A stretch of DNA of 64,000 nucleotides, taken from the NCBI RefSeq assembly GCF_050908995.1, contig NC_135131.1:10620001-10684000 (forward strand), read 5' to 3'. Each line of letters begins with the position of its first letter. Positions within the stretch are counted from its first letter, which is position 1. Positions 48,501 to 51,344 of the stretch are shown piece by piece. The position numbers were made by a program, and so were the translations under genes. This DNA comes from Andrena cerasifolii. Its lineage: Eukaryota > Arthropoda > Insecta > Hymenoptera > Andrenidae. The notes beneath the pieces are model-generated. The model did not search any database and was not told the DNA's origin. It saw nothing but the letters and a program-made list of their open reading frames with translations.

Positions 48501-49012
48501 ACTTGCTTCAGTACAGAAAAAAGAATTTATAGGCTTTCTAATATTTTTGGCGTCCTGCCGAAAGTCTCTCTCGCGTCAGGTTTGGTACGCGTGCCACGTA
48601 TAACTGAAGTGACGCGACGGGGGCTCTGTTATTCGAGGCATTAAAAACGAAAACGAGCTGACCCACATCTTTCGCAAAATTCAGTTAGTAGCATTAATGT
48701 ATTCCGATAGGCTGTACCAATCATATAAAATAGGAAAGATTAATTTCGCCCAACGTGGGTCACTCCGTTTTCGTTCTCAATTGCTTATTTTATTTGATAA
48801 CGCTGGAATGAATCGCACTTACCAATTACGCCGCAGTTTTGGCTCTTAGGCTGGTCGTCGATGGCGTGCAAGTGGTTGGAGTCCGCGGACGGTGTCCTCA
48901 CCCTTTGGATGGCATGCTGCAGCGAGTATTCTAGAGAATCCTTGTCGCTCTCCCGCCACGGCTCGGCGGGTTTAATTATGTAGCTTCCCGTCGACGTTCT
49001 CACGTGGCCCGT
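460..49012 (-). CDS. AdamTS-A: GON-domain ADAMTS metalloprotease (GON-1/ADAMTS9/20 class), 24 exons, 5' end missing
   Basis: Secreted zinc metalloprotease of the extracellular matrix. Family members cleave proteoglycans and matrix proteins and act in cell migration and tissue shape. Exons read on the minus strand, highest first: 49012-48823, 28588-28390, 27418-27211, 13951-13737, 13332-13180, 12506-12357, 11321-11167, 10417-10078, 9524-9436, 9315-8968, 8374-8208, 8100-7850, 7489-7111, 6973-6812, 6728-6588, 6467-6342, 6271-6101, 5815-5600, 4746-4555, 2246-2058, 1877-1552, 1025-889, 812-622, 549-460. All borders are GT/AG and phases match at each join, giving about 1,594 residues ending in TAG at 460-462. 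I count 11 TSRs; from memory the vertebrate and nematode GON proteins have about 15 to 18. The GON domain fixes the subfamily; the symbol follows the Drosophila orthologue. Signal peptide and first prodomain exons were not located. Confidence 0.93.
622..812 (-). CDS. AdamTS-A: AdamTS-A exon: GON domain, third part
   Basis: Reads ENDYTFSWTKGAKRVKYG, DCYSREHCPQGRFSINLSGT and TWTGTPGASMEIDNI. GRFSINLxGT is a strongly conserved GON block. Acceptor TCTGCCTTTCAG. The donor GTAAGA at 621 follows the Ile codon; reading through it would give a stop at 550 and lose the last conserved Cys block. Confidence 0.92.
889..1025 (-). CDS. AdamTS-A: AdamTS-A exon: GON domain, second part
   Basis: Reads LINPQTCPYNGQRNDSCSC, then ATDYGTISGKTMFRRVRMDP and VKLYIL. 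The Asn-Gly-x-Arg-Asn-Asp-x-Cys block is characteristic of GON domains. Acceptor TTATTTCAG, donor GTGAGA, followed by a 76-bp intron. Phase 2 in, phase 1 out. Confidence 0.93.
1220..1470 (+). repeat. Dispersed repeat beginning CAGGGTGTTCGGCAACA
   Basis: Fills about half of the 526-bp intron between the first two GON exons. It starts with a CAGGGTGTTCGGC-type end, followed by a block with CGAAAATCAAGAATAACGAT and GAGGCTTCGTT. It resembles, from memory, an interspersed repeat common in bee and ant genomes. No inverted partner end or target duplication was found; superfamily unknown. Confidence 0.45.
1552..1877 (-). CDS. AdamTS-A: AdamTS-A exon: TSR 11 body and start of GON domain
   Basis: CSHTCGQKGRQTRRLFC to KCNQRKC ends the last TSR. 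The GON domain starts at CLEAKKYFKTTKDSEYMLV and continues YCHGMSSSEPKEYLTLPAGS and NYAEIYDKR. The sequence C-x-x-M plus Pro-x-x-Tyr-Leu-x-Leu-x-x-Gly is the GON signature. Phase 0 in, phase 2 out; donor GTCAGT. Confidence 0.93.
2058..2246 (-). CDS. AdamTS-A: AdamTS-A exon: TSR 10 body and start of TSR 11
   Basis: Reads CSAECGEGIQRRTVTC to FCKLRECDD, then YYWTAGPWKK of TSR 11. Phase 0 both ends; the acceptor is AAG behind a T-rich tract and the donor is a strong GTAAGT. Length 189 nt, like the other single-TSR exons. Confidence 0.9.
2247..4554 (-). other. AdamTS-A intron, 2.3 kb
   Basis: AT-rich intron. It holds the inverted-repeat element at 2,420-2,910 and a short imperfect tandem stretch at 4,208-4,325 (units of about 30 bp built on TTTGTACCAATT). 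From 2,910 to 4,200 I see nothing else. Confidence 0.7.
2420..2910. mobile_element. Inverted-repeat element with arms of about 55-65 bp
   Basis: The left arm (about 2,420-2,485, TGTAGGCCACGCGAAATTAG) is the near reverse complement of the right arm (about 2,845-2,910, ending TAATTTCACGTGGACTACAT). Both continue through GAGTCATCATTTT-like and TTTCGAATTT-like blocks. About 490 bp with no coding content, so a non-autonomous DNA transposon is likely. Target duplication not clear. Confidence 0.7.
4555..4746 (-). CDS. AdamTS-A: AdamTS-A exon: TSR 9 body and start of TSR 10
   Basis: Reads CSKSCGSGLQRRRVEC to PCRRIACD, then YIWQEDAWSE of TSR 10. CSKSCG fits the O-fucose pattern. Phase 0 both ends; acceptor ATTTTACAG, donor GTACCT. 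It lies alone, with 853 bp of intron above and 2.3 kb below. Confidence 0.9.
4747..5599 (-). other. AdamTS-A intron, 853 bp
   Basis: Low-complexity AT-rich sequence. A 136-codon plus-strand frame (5,203-5,613) runs into the antisense of a real exon and has no recognisable domain; I treat it as chance. Nothing else seen. Confidence 0.6.
5600..5815 (-). CDS. AdamTS-A: AdamTS-A exon: TSR 8 body and start of TSR 9
   Basis: Starts CDVECDTGFQHRQVRC and ends MCRKGACRTGP. A basic stretch AGKNRLQTNIFRK follows, then WKVSNWTA opens TSR 9. TSR 8 has CDVEC, again without the O-fucose acceptor. Phase 0 both ends; acceptor TTAATTTAG, donor GTAAGTATT. Confidence 0.9.
6101..6271 (-). CDS. AdamTS-A: AdamTS-A exon: TSR 7 body and start of TSR 8
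   Basis: Reads CSKPCIEGYMYTVVKC, then AIAPDDYCDRKKQ-type text (here GTIAPDDYCDRKKQ) and ACNRHQCPM, followed by WNTGDWSQ of TSR 8. TSR 7 has CSKPC instead of CSxTCG, so it lacks the Ser/Thr used for O-fucose. Phase 0 both ends; acceptor TTTTCCCTCCAG, donor GTGAAA. Confidence 0.9.
6342..6467 (-). CDS. AdamTS-A: AdamTS-A exon: linker and start of TSR 7
   Basis: Forty-two codons. VNVTPIKYSSDPPQEDLSQQ and the acidic stretch after it form a Cys-free linker with one Asn-Val-Thr site. YQWQVGSYKE then starts TSR 7. Donor GTTGGT is unusual at position +3 but the phase and protein fit. This linker splits the TSR run into an N-terminal group (2-6) and a C-terminal group (7-11). Confidence 0.85.
6588..6728 (-). 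CDS. AdamTS-A: AdamTS-A exon: TSR 6 body
   Basis: Reads CSATCGEGTKRRKVIC, then KPEDVAVCTLKPCPTV. It carries the CSxTCG O-fucose pattern. The donor is uncertain by one codon: GTGTGT after 6,588 or GTGGTG after 6,591, both phase 0. The repeat's last Cys is followed almost at once by the intron, and a non-TSR linker exon comes next. Confidence 0.88.
6812..6973 (-). CDS. AdamTS-A: AdamTS-A exon: TSR 5 body and start of TSR 6
   Basis: Runs from CSVSCGVGKRRQQYLC to SAGPCEQ, then WQAADWSP opens TSR 6. Phase 0 at both ends, with the intron just before the first Cys of each repeat, as for all following TSRs. This makes each repeat a movable unit. Acceptor GATTATAG; donor GTCTGT is weak. Confidence 0.9.
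7111..7489 (-). CDS. AdamTS-A: AdamTS-A exon: TSRs 3 and 4 and start of TSR 5
   Basis: The longest exon (379 nt). TSR 3 begins WQITSVSECSSHCGPG and ends EKACMGPCEN. TSR 4 is HWSYGDWGSCSVTCGGG to MCSLDACPK. The exon then opens TSR 5 with WDFGKWTA and is cut just before its first Cys. TSR 3 has a long insert between its Cys residues (SRCLQILFNSDYPPRP). Two full repeats with no intron between them suggest loss of an intron that the other repeats keep (inference). Confidence 0.93.
7560..7805 (-). mobile_element. tRNA-derived SINE in an AdamTS-A intron
   Basis: On the minus strand a tRNA-like segment at about 7,690-7,760 reads GTCGCTGGAGTTGATTAGGC (A-box region), GCTTGGCC, then GGTTCGAGTCCCATCGCC (a perfect RNA polymerase III B box, GGTTCGAxTCC). 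The A-to-B box spacing fits a tRNA. Downstream is an unrelated tail with GTTTCTATTAACCCCTTTGG. A tRNA gene is less likely because no acceptor stem pairs and the intron is otherwise ordinary. Borders are approximate. Confidence 0.75.
7850..8100 (-). CDS. AdamTS-A: AdamTS-A exon: spacer end and TSR 2
   Basis: VLSVLNVYPPQITYEYTVP closes the spacer (Tyr-Glu-Tyr is a family feature). TSR 2 then runs from WILSNWSECSHTCQG to QICNSHCTL. Unlike most later TSRs, the repeat is not split before its CS motif. Donor GTAAGTG, phase 0 in, phase 2 out. The next intron carries a tRNA-derived SINE. Confidence 0.92.
8208..8374 (-). CDS. AdamTS-A: AdamTS-A exon: spacer, middle part
   Basis: Reads LRLGEGGEYILNGHFMV, then VIVRSGVTIEYSGSELVVER and SSRPIGTDLILE. 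The Gly-x-Tyr-x-Leu-Asn-Gly block is typical of the ADAMTS spacer. One Asn-Ser-Ser site could be N-glycosylated. Phase 1 in, phase 0 out; acceptor TTTATACAG, donor GTAGGTA. Confidence 0.9.
8375..8967 (-). other. AdamTS-A intron, 593 bp
   Basis: Nothing recognised. An 87-codon minus-strand frame (8,579-8,842) has no domain and no family resemblance and is treated as chance. Confidence 0.6.
8968..9315 (-). CDS. AdamTS-A: AdamTS-A exon: cysteine-rich region and first half of spacer
   Basis: Reads LPEDRCKLYCQVESNQYY, then VVDGTACGPDTFHICVNGQC and LDTCGVCRGDNSTC (Cys-rich region). The spacer begins at YGYTRVTKIPAGSSYIDIR. All Cys expected in this stretch are present. The spacer and Cys-rich region are exosites for substrate and matrix binding. 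Phase 1 in, phase 1 out; donor GTACGG. Confidence 0.94.
9436..9524 (-). CDS. AdamTS-A: AdamTS-A exon: start of cysteine-rich region
   Basis: A small exon of 89 nt reading EQQCSRFDNNNLNIQNL, then VKWHAKYTR. EQQC and WxAKY are fixed points of ADAMTS cysteine-rich regions. Phase 2 in, phase 1 out; acceptor TTCTGCAG, donor GTGAGT. The codon split by the next intron gives Ile, so the protein continues RILPEDRCKLYCQ. Confidence 0.9.
9852..10009. mobile_element. hAT-like MITE, 158 bp, with 8-bp target duplication
   Basis: Left end CAGTGGCGGATTTAA and right end TTAAATCCGCCGCTG are inverted repeats (14 of 15 match). The element is flanked on both sides by the identical octamer CTTCTATT (9,844-9,851 and 10,010-10,017), the 8-bp duplication made by hAT transposases. 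No reading frame inside. It sits in the intron next to the exon at 10,078. A related left end is at 24,165. Confidence 0.93.
10078..10417 (-). CDS. AdamTS-A: AdamTS-A exon: disintegrin-like end and central TSR
   Basis: Starts with CRRLWCTAPKWDHHDQC, then WADGTACGVGKWCHRGECV closes the disintegrin-like part. The central thrombospondin type-1 repeat follows: WGEWGRYGECSRTCGGG, with the WxxW C-mannosylation pattern and a CSxTCG O-fucosylation pattern. It ends GTRECPPGSTDF. Phase 1 in, phase 2 out, so the next join reads DFREQQC, a hallmark of the family. A hAT-like element ends 61 bp below the donor. Confidence 0.94.
10418..11166 (-). other. AdamTS-A intron, 749 bp
   Basis: Holds the piggyBac-like element at 10,555-10,699. 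The rest (10,704-11,166) is AT-rich with nothing recognised. Confidence 0.7.
10555..10699. mobile_element. piggyBac-like MITE, 145 bp, between TTAA sites
   Basis: Begins CCCTTTGGGTGCTG and ends CAGCATCCAAAGGG, which are inverted repeats with one mismatch. It is flanked by TTAA on each side (10,551-10,554 and 10,700-10,703). CCC ends plus a TTAA duplication are diagnostic of piggyBac-type insertion. The interior is GC-rich and CpG-rich and has no coding frame. Confidence 0.9.
11167..11321 (-). CDS. AdamTS-A: AdamTS-A exon: disintegrin-like module, first part
   Basis: Reads AGYGNCLLDEPAK, LPGEDYSENRQCELVFGRG and SRICSHMVSD, matching the family order of Gly-Cys-Leu-Leu-Asp, Leu-Pro-Gly-x-x-Tyr and Gln-Cys-x-x-x-Phe-Gly. 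This module helps position substrate in ADAMTS enzymes and does not act as an integrin ligand. The acceptor has a good pyrimidine tract (TTTGTTCCAG); donor GTAAGT. Phase 2 in, phase 1 out. Confidence 0.92.
11322..12356 (-). other. AdamTS-A intron, 1.0 kb
   Basis: No repeat or gene recognised. Plus-strand frames at 11,343-11,582 and 11,545-11,769 are short and look like chance. Confidence 0.55.
12357..12506 (-). CDS. AdamTS-A: AdamTS-A exon: third zinc histidine, Met-turn, end of protease
   Basis: Completes the zinc motif as HEIGHVLNMPHDD across the splice. It then reads GSGVHNIMSRML, where Met is the likely Met-turn, and WEWSKCSRHYVTEFLE, the usual C-terminal end of ADAMTS catalytic domains. 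Phase 2 in, phase 2 out. Acceptor AATTCCAG, donor GTGAGT. Confidence 0.94.
12866..13053 (+). repeat. Dispersed repeat, copy 1 (TTTACTACTCGGCTTCGCC family)
   Basis: Shares TACTACTCGGCTTCGCC, AAATTTAGA-TTTGATTTTATAAAAA and, further on, CGAAAGTTTTTAGGCGA with the copies at 41,216 and 43,247. It lies in the 673-bp intron just before the HEIGH exon. Class unknown. Confidence 0.7.
13180..13332 (-). CDS. AdamTS-A: AdamTS-A exon: metalloprotease with first zinc-binding histidines
   Basis: Contains CDTLGLAELGRMCSPGSSC, then DNGLAAAFTIAHEIGHV. The two His and the Glu of HEIGH are the first zinc ligands and the catalytic base of the metzincin motif. All catalytic residues are present, so the enzyme should be active. 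Phase 2 in, phase 2 out; the donor GTGAGT splits the Val codon after HEIGH. Confidence 0.95.
13333..13736 (-). other. AdamTS-A intron, 404 bp
   Basis: Very AT-rich. No repeat or coding signal seen. Confidence 0.6.
13737..13951 (-). CDS. AdamTS-A: AdamTS-A exon: metalloprotease domain, N-terminal half
   Basis: Begins VSRIYKDQSIGNPVSISVMK and ends HHDAALLLTR, both standard ADAMTS catalytic-domain blocks (strand after Ile-Gly-Asn; His-His-Asp before Leu-Leu-Thr-Arg). Donor GTGGGT; acceptor TTTTCCAG. Phase 0 in, phase 2 out, giving LLTRENLC at the junction. A perfect but unused-looking donor (CCC/GTAAGTAT) lies inside the exon at 13,912-13,911. Confidence 0.93.
14149..14545. repeat. 23-bp minisatellite with 92-bp higher-order period
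   Basis: About 17 diverged copies of a 23-bp unit such as AGATCCCACAAACTTAAAC plus four bases. Variant units recur in a fixed order of four (types beginning AAATTCC, AGATCCC, AGATCCC, AGACCCC), so the array was also amplified in 92-bp blocks. Confidence 0.85.
16255..16510 (+). repeat. Dispersed repeat shared with 60.7 kb
   Basis: Blocks ACCAACCCTCAAACTGACAA, TATTTTGCAAAA, ACAGAAAATTTAAAATAAT and CTATTCACTATTAAAT recur in the same order and orientation at 60,710-60,900. Here the right arm of the inverted-repeat element is missing or too diverged. A CAGGGCCGGCCACGGGAGG hAT-style end sits upstream at about 16,095; a link between the two is not shown. Confidence 0.65.
17482..17659. mobile_element. 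hAT-like MITE, 178 bp, with 8-bp target duplication
   Basis: Left end CAGGGCCGACTTTGG and right end CTAAAGCCGCCCCTG are imperfect inverted repeats. It is flanked by identical octamers CACGAAGT at 17,474-17,481 and 17,660-17,667. No coding frame. The ends differ from the element at 9,852, so this is a separate family. Confidence 0.9.
18351..19239. mobile_element. Palindromic element with an internal 71-72 bp satellite
   Basis: Ends GCCGGAGATCCACC and, inverted, GCCGGGTGTCCATGTGGAAG are related, with TTAA next to each (18,347-18,350; 19,240-19,243). Inside, nine units of 71-72 bp start at about 18,421, 18,492, 18,564, 18,635, 18,707, 18,780, 18,851, 18,922 and 18,992. Each carries AAGCTAAGCTAAGCTGTGCT and ATGGAACCGTTTCCACC. 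From 19,030 the same words run in the opposite orientation. The repeat seems to have grown from one arm of a MITE. Confidence 0.8.
21598..21735 (+). repeat. Fragment of element family with end GGGGTCGTCCTTAAATTAC
   Basis: Starts AGGGGTCGTCCTTAAATTAC and continues CTTCTTACCCCCTCCCAACC, matching the left part of the complete element at 28,781-29,103. The right inverted end is absent, so this copy is truncated. Confidence 0.7.
24165..24345 (+). mobile_element. hAT-like fragment related to the 9,852 element
   Basis: Begins CAGTGGCGGATTTAAG, identical over 16 bases to the left end at 9,852, and continues with GGCCCAGG and GGGGCCC blocks like that element. No clear right end or target duplication. 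Confidence 0.65.
24620..24774. mobile_element. Short inverted-repeat element
   Basis: Left end TATCGCCCGTAGCAGATG and right end ATTCTGCTACGGGCAATA are inverted repeats with few mismatches, about 155 bp apart. Non-coding; superfamily not determined. Confidence 0.6.
27211..27418 (-). CDS. AdamTS-A: AdamTS-A exon: prodomain end and start of the metalloprotease domain
   Basis: Starts YYSVERRRNEPSEEYSQ (a basic cluster that may be a second processing point). It then enters the catalytic domain with REYFIEIMVVADAKMVKYHG and GLFGYILVLMST. The string of E-x-M-V-V-A-D is the usual first strand of reprolysin domains. The acceptor is ATTACAG; the donor is GTAAGCA. Phase 2 in, phase 0 out. The next exon lies 13.3 kb away. 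Confidence 0.9.
27419..28389 (-). other. AdamTS-A intron, 971 bp
   Basis: Nothing recognised. A plus-strand frame at 27,309-27,668 overlaps the antisense of a real exon and is treated as chance. Confidence 0.6.
28390..28588 (-). CDS. AdamTS-A: AdamTS-A exon: prodomain, acidic C-terminal part with furin-type site
   Basis: Reads DDDTPTPISDDTSGIKIYV, then GGRSRERRSLTEK, then an acidic stretch ending NDDRYE. RERR matches the R-x-K/R-R pattern of proprotein convertases, so this is a candidate for propeptide removal (inference). The acceptor sits behind a long T-rich tract with GCAG; the donor is GTGATA, weaker than its neighbours. Phase 1 in, phase 2 out. This exon lies between two long introns (20.2 kb upstream, 971 bp downstream). 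Confidence 0.85.
28781..29103. mobile_element. Inverted-end element, about 320 bp (GGTCCTTAAATTACGTAAG ends)
   Basis: Left end AAGGTCCTTAAATTACGTAA and right end TTACGTAATTTAAGGACGAC are inverted repeats of about 20 bp. The left end seems to have lost a few bases compared with the right and with the fragment at 21,598. Non-coding interior. Confidence 0.8.
31479..32275. repeat. 16-bp AT-rich minisatellite, about 49 copies
   Basis: Nearly uniform tandem unit AATATTTGAATATTGA. Rare variants (GAGTATTGA, TACTTGAA, TTTTAATA) cluster. Because 48 bp is both three units and 16 codons, it produces a spurious 197-codon open frame with a 16-residue period; this is not a gene. The last stretch (32,275-32,350) decays into ATTCGAATCATTCAAATT-type sequence. 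Confidence 0.95.
35983..36120. repeat. Diverged copy of the 39,365 hAT-like family
   Basis: AGAGTTGGGCTTTAACT, then ATTATTTAAATAACGGATCA and AAAAGTTACTTTAG match, in reverse, the element at 39,365-39,625. The 8-bp array at 36,122 begins directly after it, apparently grown from its TTTTTAACTTT stretch. Confidence 0.65.
36122..36680. repeat. 8-bp simple repeat (CAACTTTT)n with 7-bp variants
   Basis: About 560 bp of CAACTTTT units. In its last third, blocks of 7-bp variants (CAACTTT and CAACCTT) alternate with 8-bp blocks, showing block-wise spread of variants. Confidence 0.95.
37792..37915. mobile_element. hAT-like MITE, 124 bp, near-palindromic, with 8-bp target duplication
   Basis: Arms of about 45 bp starting TAGGGCGGAGCGATACT pair almost fully; only about 30 bp lies between them. 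It is flanked by identical octamers ATCCTGAC (37,784-37,791 and 37,916-37,923). The arms include AAAATTTAAATTTGAATTT. High identity of arms and flanks suggests a young insertion. Confidence 0.93.
38050..38252. mobile_element. Possible small inverted-end element (AACCCCTTAAT ends)
   Basis: Left CTAACCCCTTAATACCCAC and right GTGTGCCATTAAGGGGTTG are short inverted repeats about 200 bp apart. They resemble piggyBac-type CCC ends, but a flanking TTAA duplication is not clear. Confidence 0.45.
39365..39625. mobile_element. hAT-like element with TAGAGATGGGC ends
   Basis: Left end TAGAGATGGGCAAAA and right end TTTATACCCAACTCTA are imperfect inverted repeats, 261 bp apart. TAGAGxTGGGC ends are typical of one hAT branch. 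The flanks agree only partly as an 8-bp duplication (GCCGTTAC against GCCACCAC), so the insertion is old or the border is off. Confidence 0.65.
39891..40024. mobile_element. Palindromic MITE, about 134 bp
   Basis: Left arm with AGCCACGTGATCGGATTC pairs with right arm GAATCCGATTACGTGGC; the arms extend through TTTTTTATA outwards, about 45 bp each. Non-coding. The target duplication is not clear. Confidence 0.75.
41216..41330 (+). repeat. Dispersed repeat, copy 2 (CTACTTGGCTTCGC family)
   Basis: CCCTACTACTTGGCTTCGCT, AAATTTAGAATTTGATTTTA and TTTTTTGTGAAAATAGTCA match the copy at 12,866 in the same order. Confidence 0.65.
43247..43370 (+). repeat. Dispersed repeat, copy 3 (CTACTCGGCTTCGCC family)
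   Basis: AACTTTACTACTCGGCTTCG, then CGAAAGTTTTTAGGCGA and CTTTCCGCTTTGTA match the first and last parts of the copy at 12,866; the middle part is deleted. Confidence 0.65.
44604..44652 (+). repeat. TTC trinucleotide repeat
   Basis: Short impure (TTC)n microsatellite. Confidence 0.85.
45115..45250. mobile_element. MITE, copy 1, with 22-bp perfect inverted ends
   Basis: Left end GAGGCATTGAGAGCAAAAAC and right end GTTTTTGCTCTCAATGCCTC are exact inverted repeats (22 bp with the flanking GG/CC). Interior contains GAAATTAAGTTAGTAGCAA, shared with copy 2 at 48,635. No clear target duplication. Confidence 0.85.
45867..46062. repeat. 7-bp microsatellite (TATATTA)n
   Basis: About 28 perfect units. 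It is the cause of a spurious 180-codon plus-strand frame with a repeating Tyr-Ile-Leu pattern at 45,712-46,254. Confidence 0.95.
46673..46900. repeat. Diverged tandem duplication, about 107-110 bp unit
   Basis: CTCTAAATTTTACCAACAAA, CATTACATCGCTGTCATCAA and CCTTAAACCCTACACT recur in the second unit with changes (CTCTAAATTTTCCCAAAAAA onward). Two units. Confidence 0.75.
47808..48343. mobile_element. Inverted-repeat element, about 535 bp, with internal tandem units
   Basis: Arms of about 55 bp: ATTATGAAACTTTGCGGATA and TAGAGGATAT on the left pair with ATATCCTCTACATAGG and ATCCCCAAAGTTTCATAAT on the right. Between them, about 48,045-48,235, are two to three diverged units of about 80 bp built on TTCAATTAATTTTCAATATA and TAATCTATCAGATTATTT. 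Non-coding. Confidence 0.75.
48635..48786. mobile_element. MITE, copy 2 of the 45,115 family
   Basis: Left GAGGCATTAAAAACGAAAAC and right CGTTTTCGTTCTCAATTGCT are diverged forms of the same ends; the interior TTCAGTTAGTAGCA and CATATAAAATAGG match copy 1. It ends 36 bp from the donor side of the prodomain exon at 48,823. Confidence 0.75.
48823..49012 (-). CDS. AdamTS-A: AdamTS-A exon: prodomain, middle part
   Basis: Sixty-three codons plus one base. The translation opens TGHVRTSTGSYIIKPAEPW, which fits the reprolysin propeptide pattern (Gly, then Tyr-x-Ile-x-Pro). It ends with SQNCGVI, holding the lone Cys expected of a cysteine-switch-like element. The acceptor follows a strong run of T and C (about 49,013-49,030). 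The donor is GTAAGTG at 48,822. Phase 0 in, phase 1 out; joined to the next exon it reads CGVIDDDDTPTP. The propeptide keeps the enzyme latent and helps it fold. A small inverted-repeat element ends only about 36 bp below this exon (48,635-48,786). Confidence 0.88.
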
Positions 49013-51274
49013 CTGGAAAAAAAAGAAGTATGCGAAAAATTTCGTGAGTCACTCCACCATGATTGACCTTTATATCCCCCGACGGAGCGCTGCCTACTGG
49101 CCAACTCCTCGGCTCCCGACTACCGAACCGTGAAATTCCTTTCGATTGTCCGCACCGTTTCTTCCCGACTGCTTTATAAAGTGTACATGAAAGCGATTAA
49201 TTGCTGCTCTTAAATCGCCGGGGAGCGAGGTGCGGACTTTTTTCATTCATTCAATATTGCTCGATGTTCCACCCCCCAACTACATGAGATTGTCTTTGCG
49301 ATAGATATCTACATCTACGGTGATAGTGCTTTCGCAAAGTTGCTTTAGATTCTACGGCATAATCAATTTTCGGATCTTCGACTCGCGTTTCTGTAGACCC
49401 CGAGAAATTTTTTAATGGAGAAGTGGGTTGAATAGTTAAAGCAATTTTTAATTAATACGAAGCAACGGTTTGAGGAAGAATTGCTAGATTTTCGAGTCGT
49501 TGGAGTGGTCCTCGGCCAGTCGGATATCGAAACGCGATCGAAAGTCGCAGATAGCGAAACGTTCCGCGGATTAGTTACCGCATTCGTTACGATTTATTTA
49601 TACATGCAGCGCTGCCCTGACATAACTTCCTCCATTTGAATGTGAAACGCACCAGTCTACATGGGACGCCCCCGCTAAATATATACCACCCACGTAAATT
49701 CCGTGTGAGGGCAAAGCCGCGGAACAGACGAACGCACCAGACCCAGGTGAAAATAATCGATCGAAAGCGATCTCTTGAATCTGCGCGAACCGTGCGCGAA
49801 TATCGGTCACAATCGAGGAGTGGAAGTACCAAAGGGACTGAAAACAGTGGGTGCCAAAATCATCCGTGACTACACGCTGGGTTCCGTTGTTAATAATTTT
49901 ACAAAGGGTACTGCGTTGGCAATTTGGAGAATCGTCCTTGGAGACAATAATTCAAACCCATGCGTTGAACGTGAAACGGCATTTGTTCGAGCTTATTTGG
50001 AAATTGCCAATTAGGACGCGTGGGTGGGTTACTATTATGTGCATGCTGCTCGATGGATATTGCAGTCGTTGTTTATTTTCCTACCCTGAATATATTTGTC
50101 CGAAAATATACGTTTCGATAGCAGACGCGATTCGCCTAAATATTGAGACCAGCAGGTTCCTCTGCAGCTGCTTAGTGTTGGCGCTTTTTGGATCATAAGA
50201 GAAACGAGATTCTACCATTTTCACCAGTTCTCCTGGCAGGCTATTAGGAGTGCGTGTATATATTCTTTTGCATGCGAAATAGTATTATAAGCATCTGTAG
50301 TATAGTCTTCTTAATCTCTTATAAACACTAAGTAGTACAACATAAACAAAAAAAAATCATTAAAAAATATTGACATTTTCCAAAATTTAGATTGCAGAGT
50401 TCAAAACATTCTGCTCTATAACTAAAATGATTCTACAATAATCACCCATAATGAAATGATTGCAATTTTGGAATATTCCTTTTTTATATTTTAATTCTAT
50501 TCCTCTGTCTATGTCTGAGATAAAAATTTCCACATACTTCTATCACCAGTAATTGTTATTCGCTCCCCACAGAAACCCTTTCCTCACCCTAAACTGGTGA
50601 ACCACCCGCCACAAATCCACACAGAAACTAAACCCCTCGCTCGAGATTCCATGAAAGGGCTCGTTAAATTCAATGTCGCAACTGCATCATTCGAGAGAGG
50701 AGCTGCGAGAAGCGTAACGTTTCGTTGCAGCCAGAGGAACCACAGTTCCCTTTCTCAACGCAGAGGCAGGACAATCAGAAACGGGTCTAATTAAGAAGCT
50801 CATAATTAGCCACGTCGATGGTCCAGCTTCTCGAAAGCAATGGGGTGAACTGGTTCAACGAGACCAGGAAAAAGTCGGCCTGATTAATTATTGCCCCTGA
50901 TTACAGGAATCTCGGTTGGCCGTCGACGAGGTAAACGCAGCAGCGACGTAATGATAAGCTGCTGACAACTCGCCGACGGGCAAGCAACGATTGCTTATCG
51001 ATTATCAACGCCTGCTTAACGTACTTGTGCCTGTAATTCCACTGTGTCTACCTTAGTTTTACGTATGTAGATCAGTGATACGGGGAACGCAGGGAAAAGC
51101 TGAAAAACTGGGATATGTTTCTCTTTATCGTTTAACGCTTTATGTTTTTAGACTCAATGACGCTTTTCAGTAACTCACAGTCGATCTTTCATGCAACTTG
51201 TGCGCTTCGTTATCGGTATTCGTTACTTAATTAACGTAATATGAATTTTGTGATGTAATAAAGACGAATTATTA

Positions 51275-51309
51275 TCTTTATTATTATTATTATTATTATT
51301 ATCATCATA

Positions 51310-51342
<33 letters not shown>
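51275..51342 (+). repeat. ATT trinucleotide microsatellite
   Basis: (TTA)n of about 68 bp, interrupted once by TCATCATAA. Confidence 0.9.

Positions 51343-51344
<2 letters not shown>

Larger units (their letters stand above)
28589..48822 (-). other. AdamTS-A intron, 20.2 kb
   Basis: Separates two prodomain exons. Recognised contents are listed separately between 28,781 and 48,786. Large parts (29,110-31,470; 32,360-35,980; 36,700-37,780; 40,030-41,210; 41,400-43,240; 43,380-45,100) hold no gene or repeat I can support. The GC-rich patches near 32.5-33.8 kb, 40.4-40.9 kb and 47.2-47.6 kb are CpG-rich and could be regulatory, but nothing in the sequence proves it. Confidence 0.75.
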
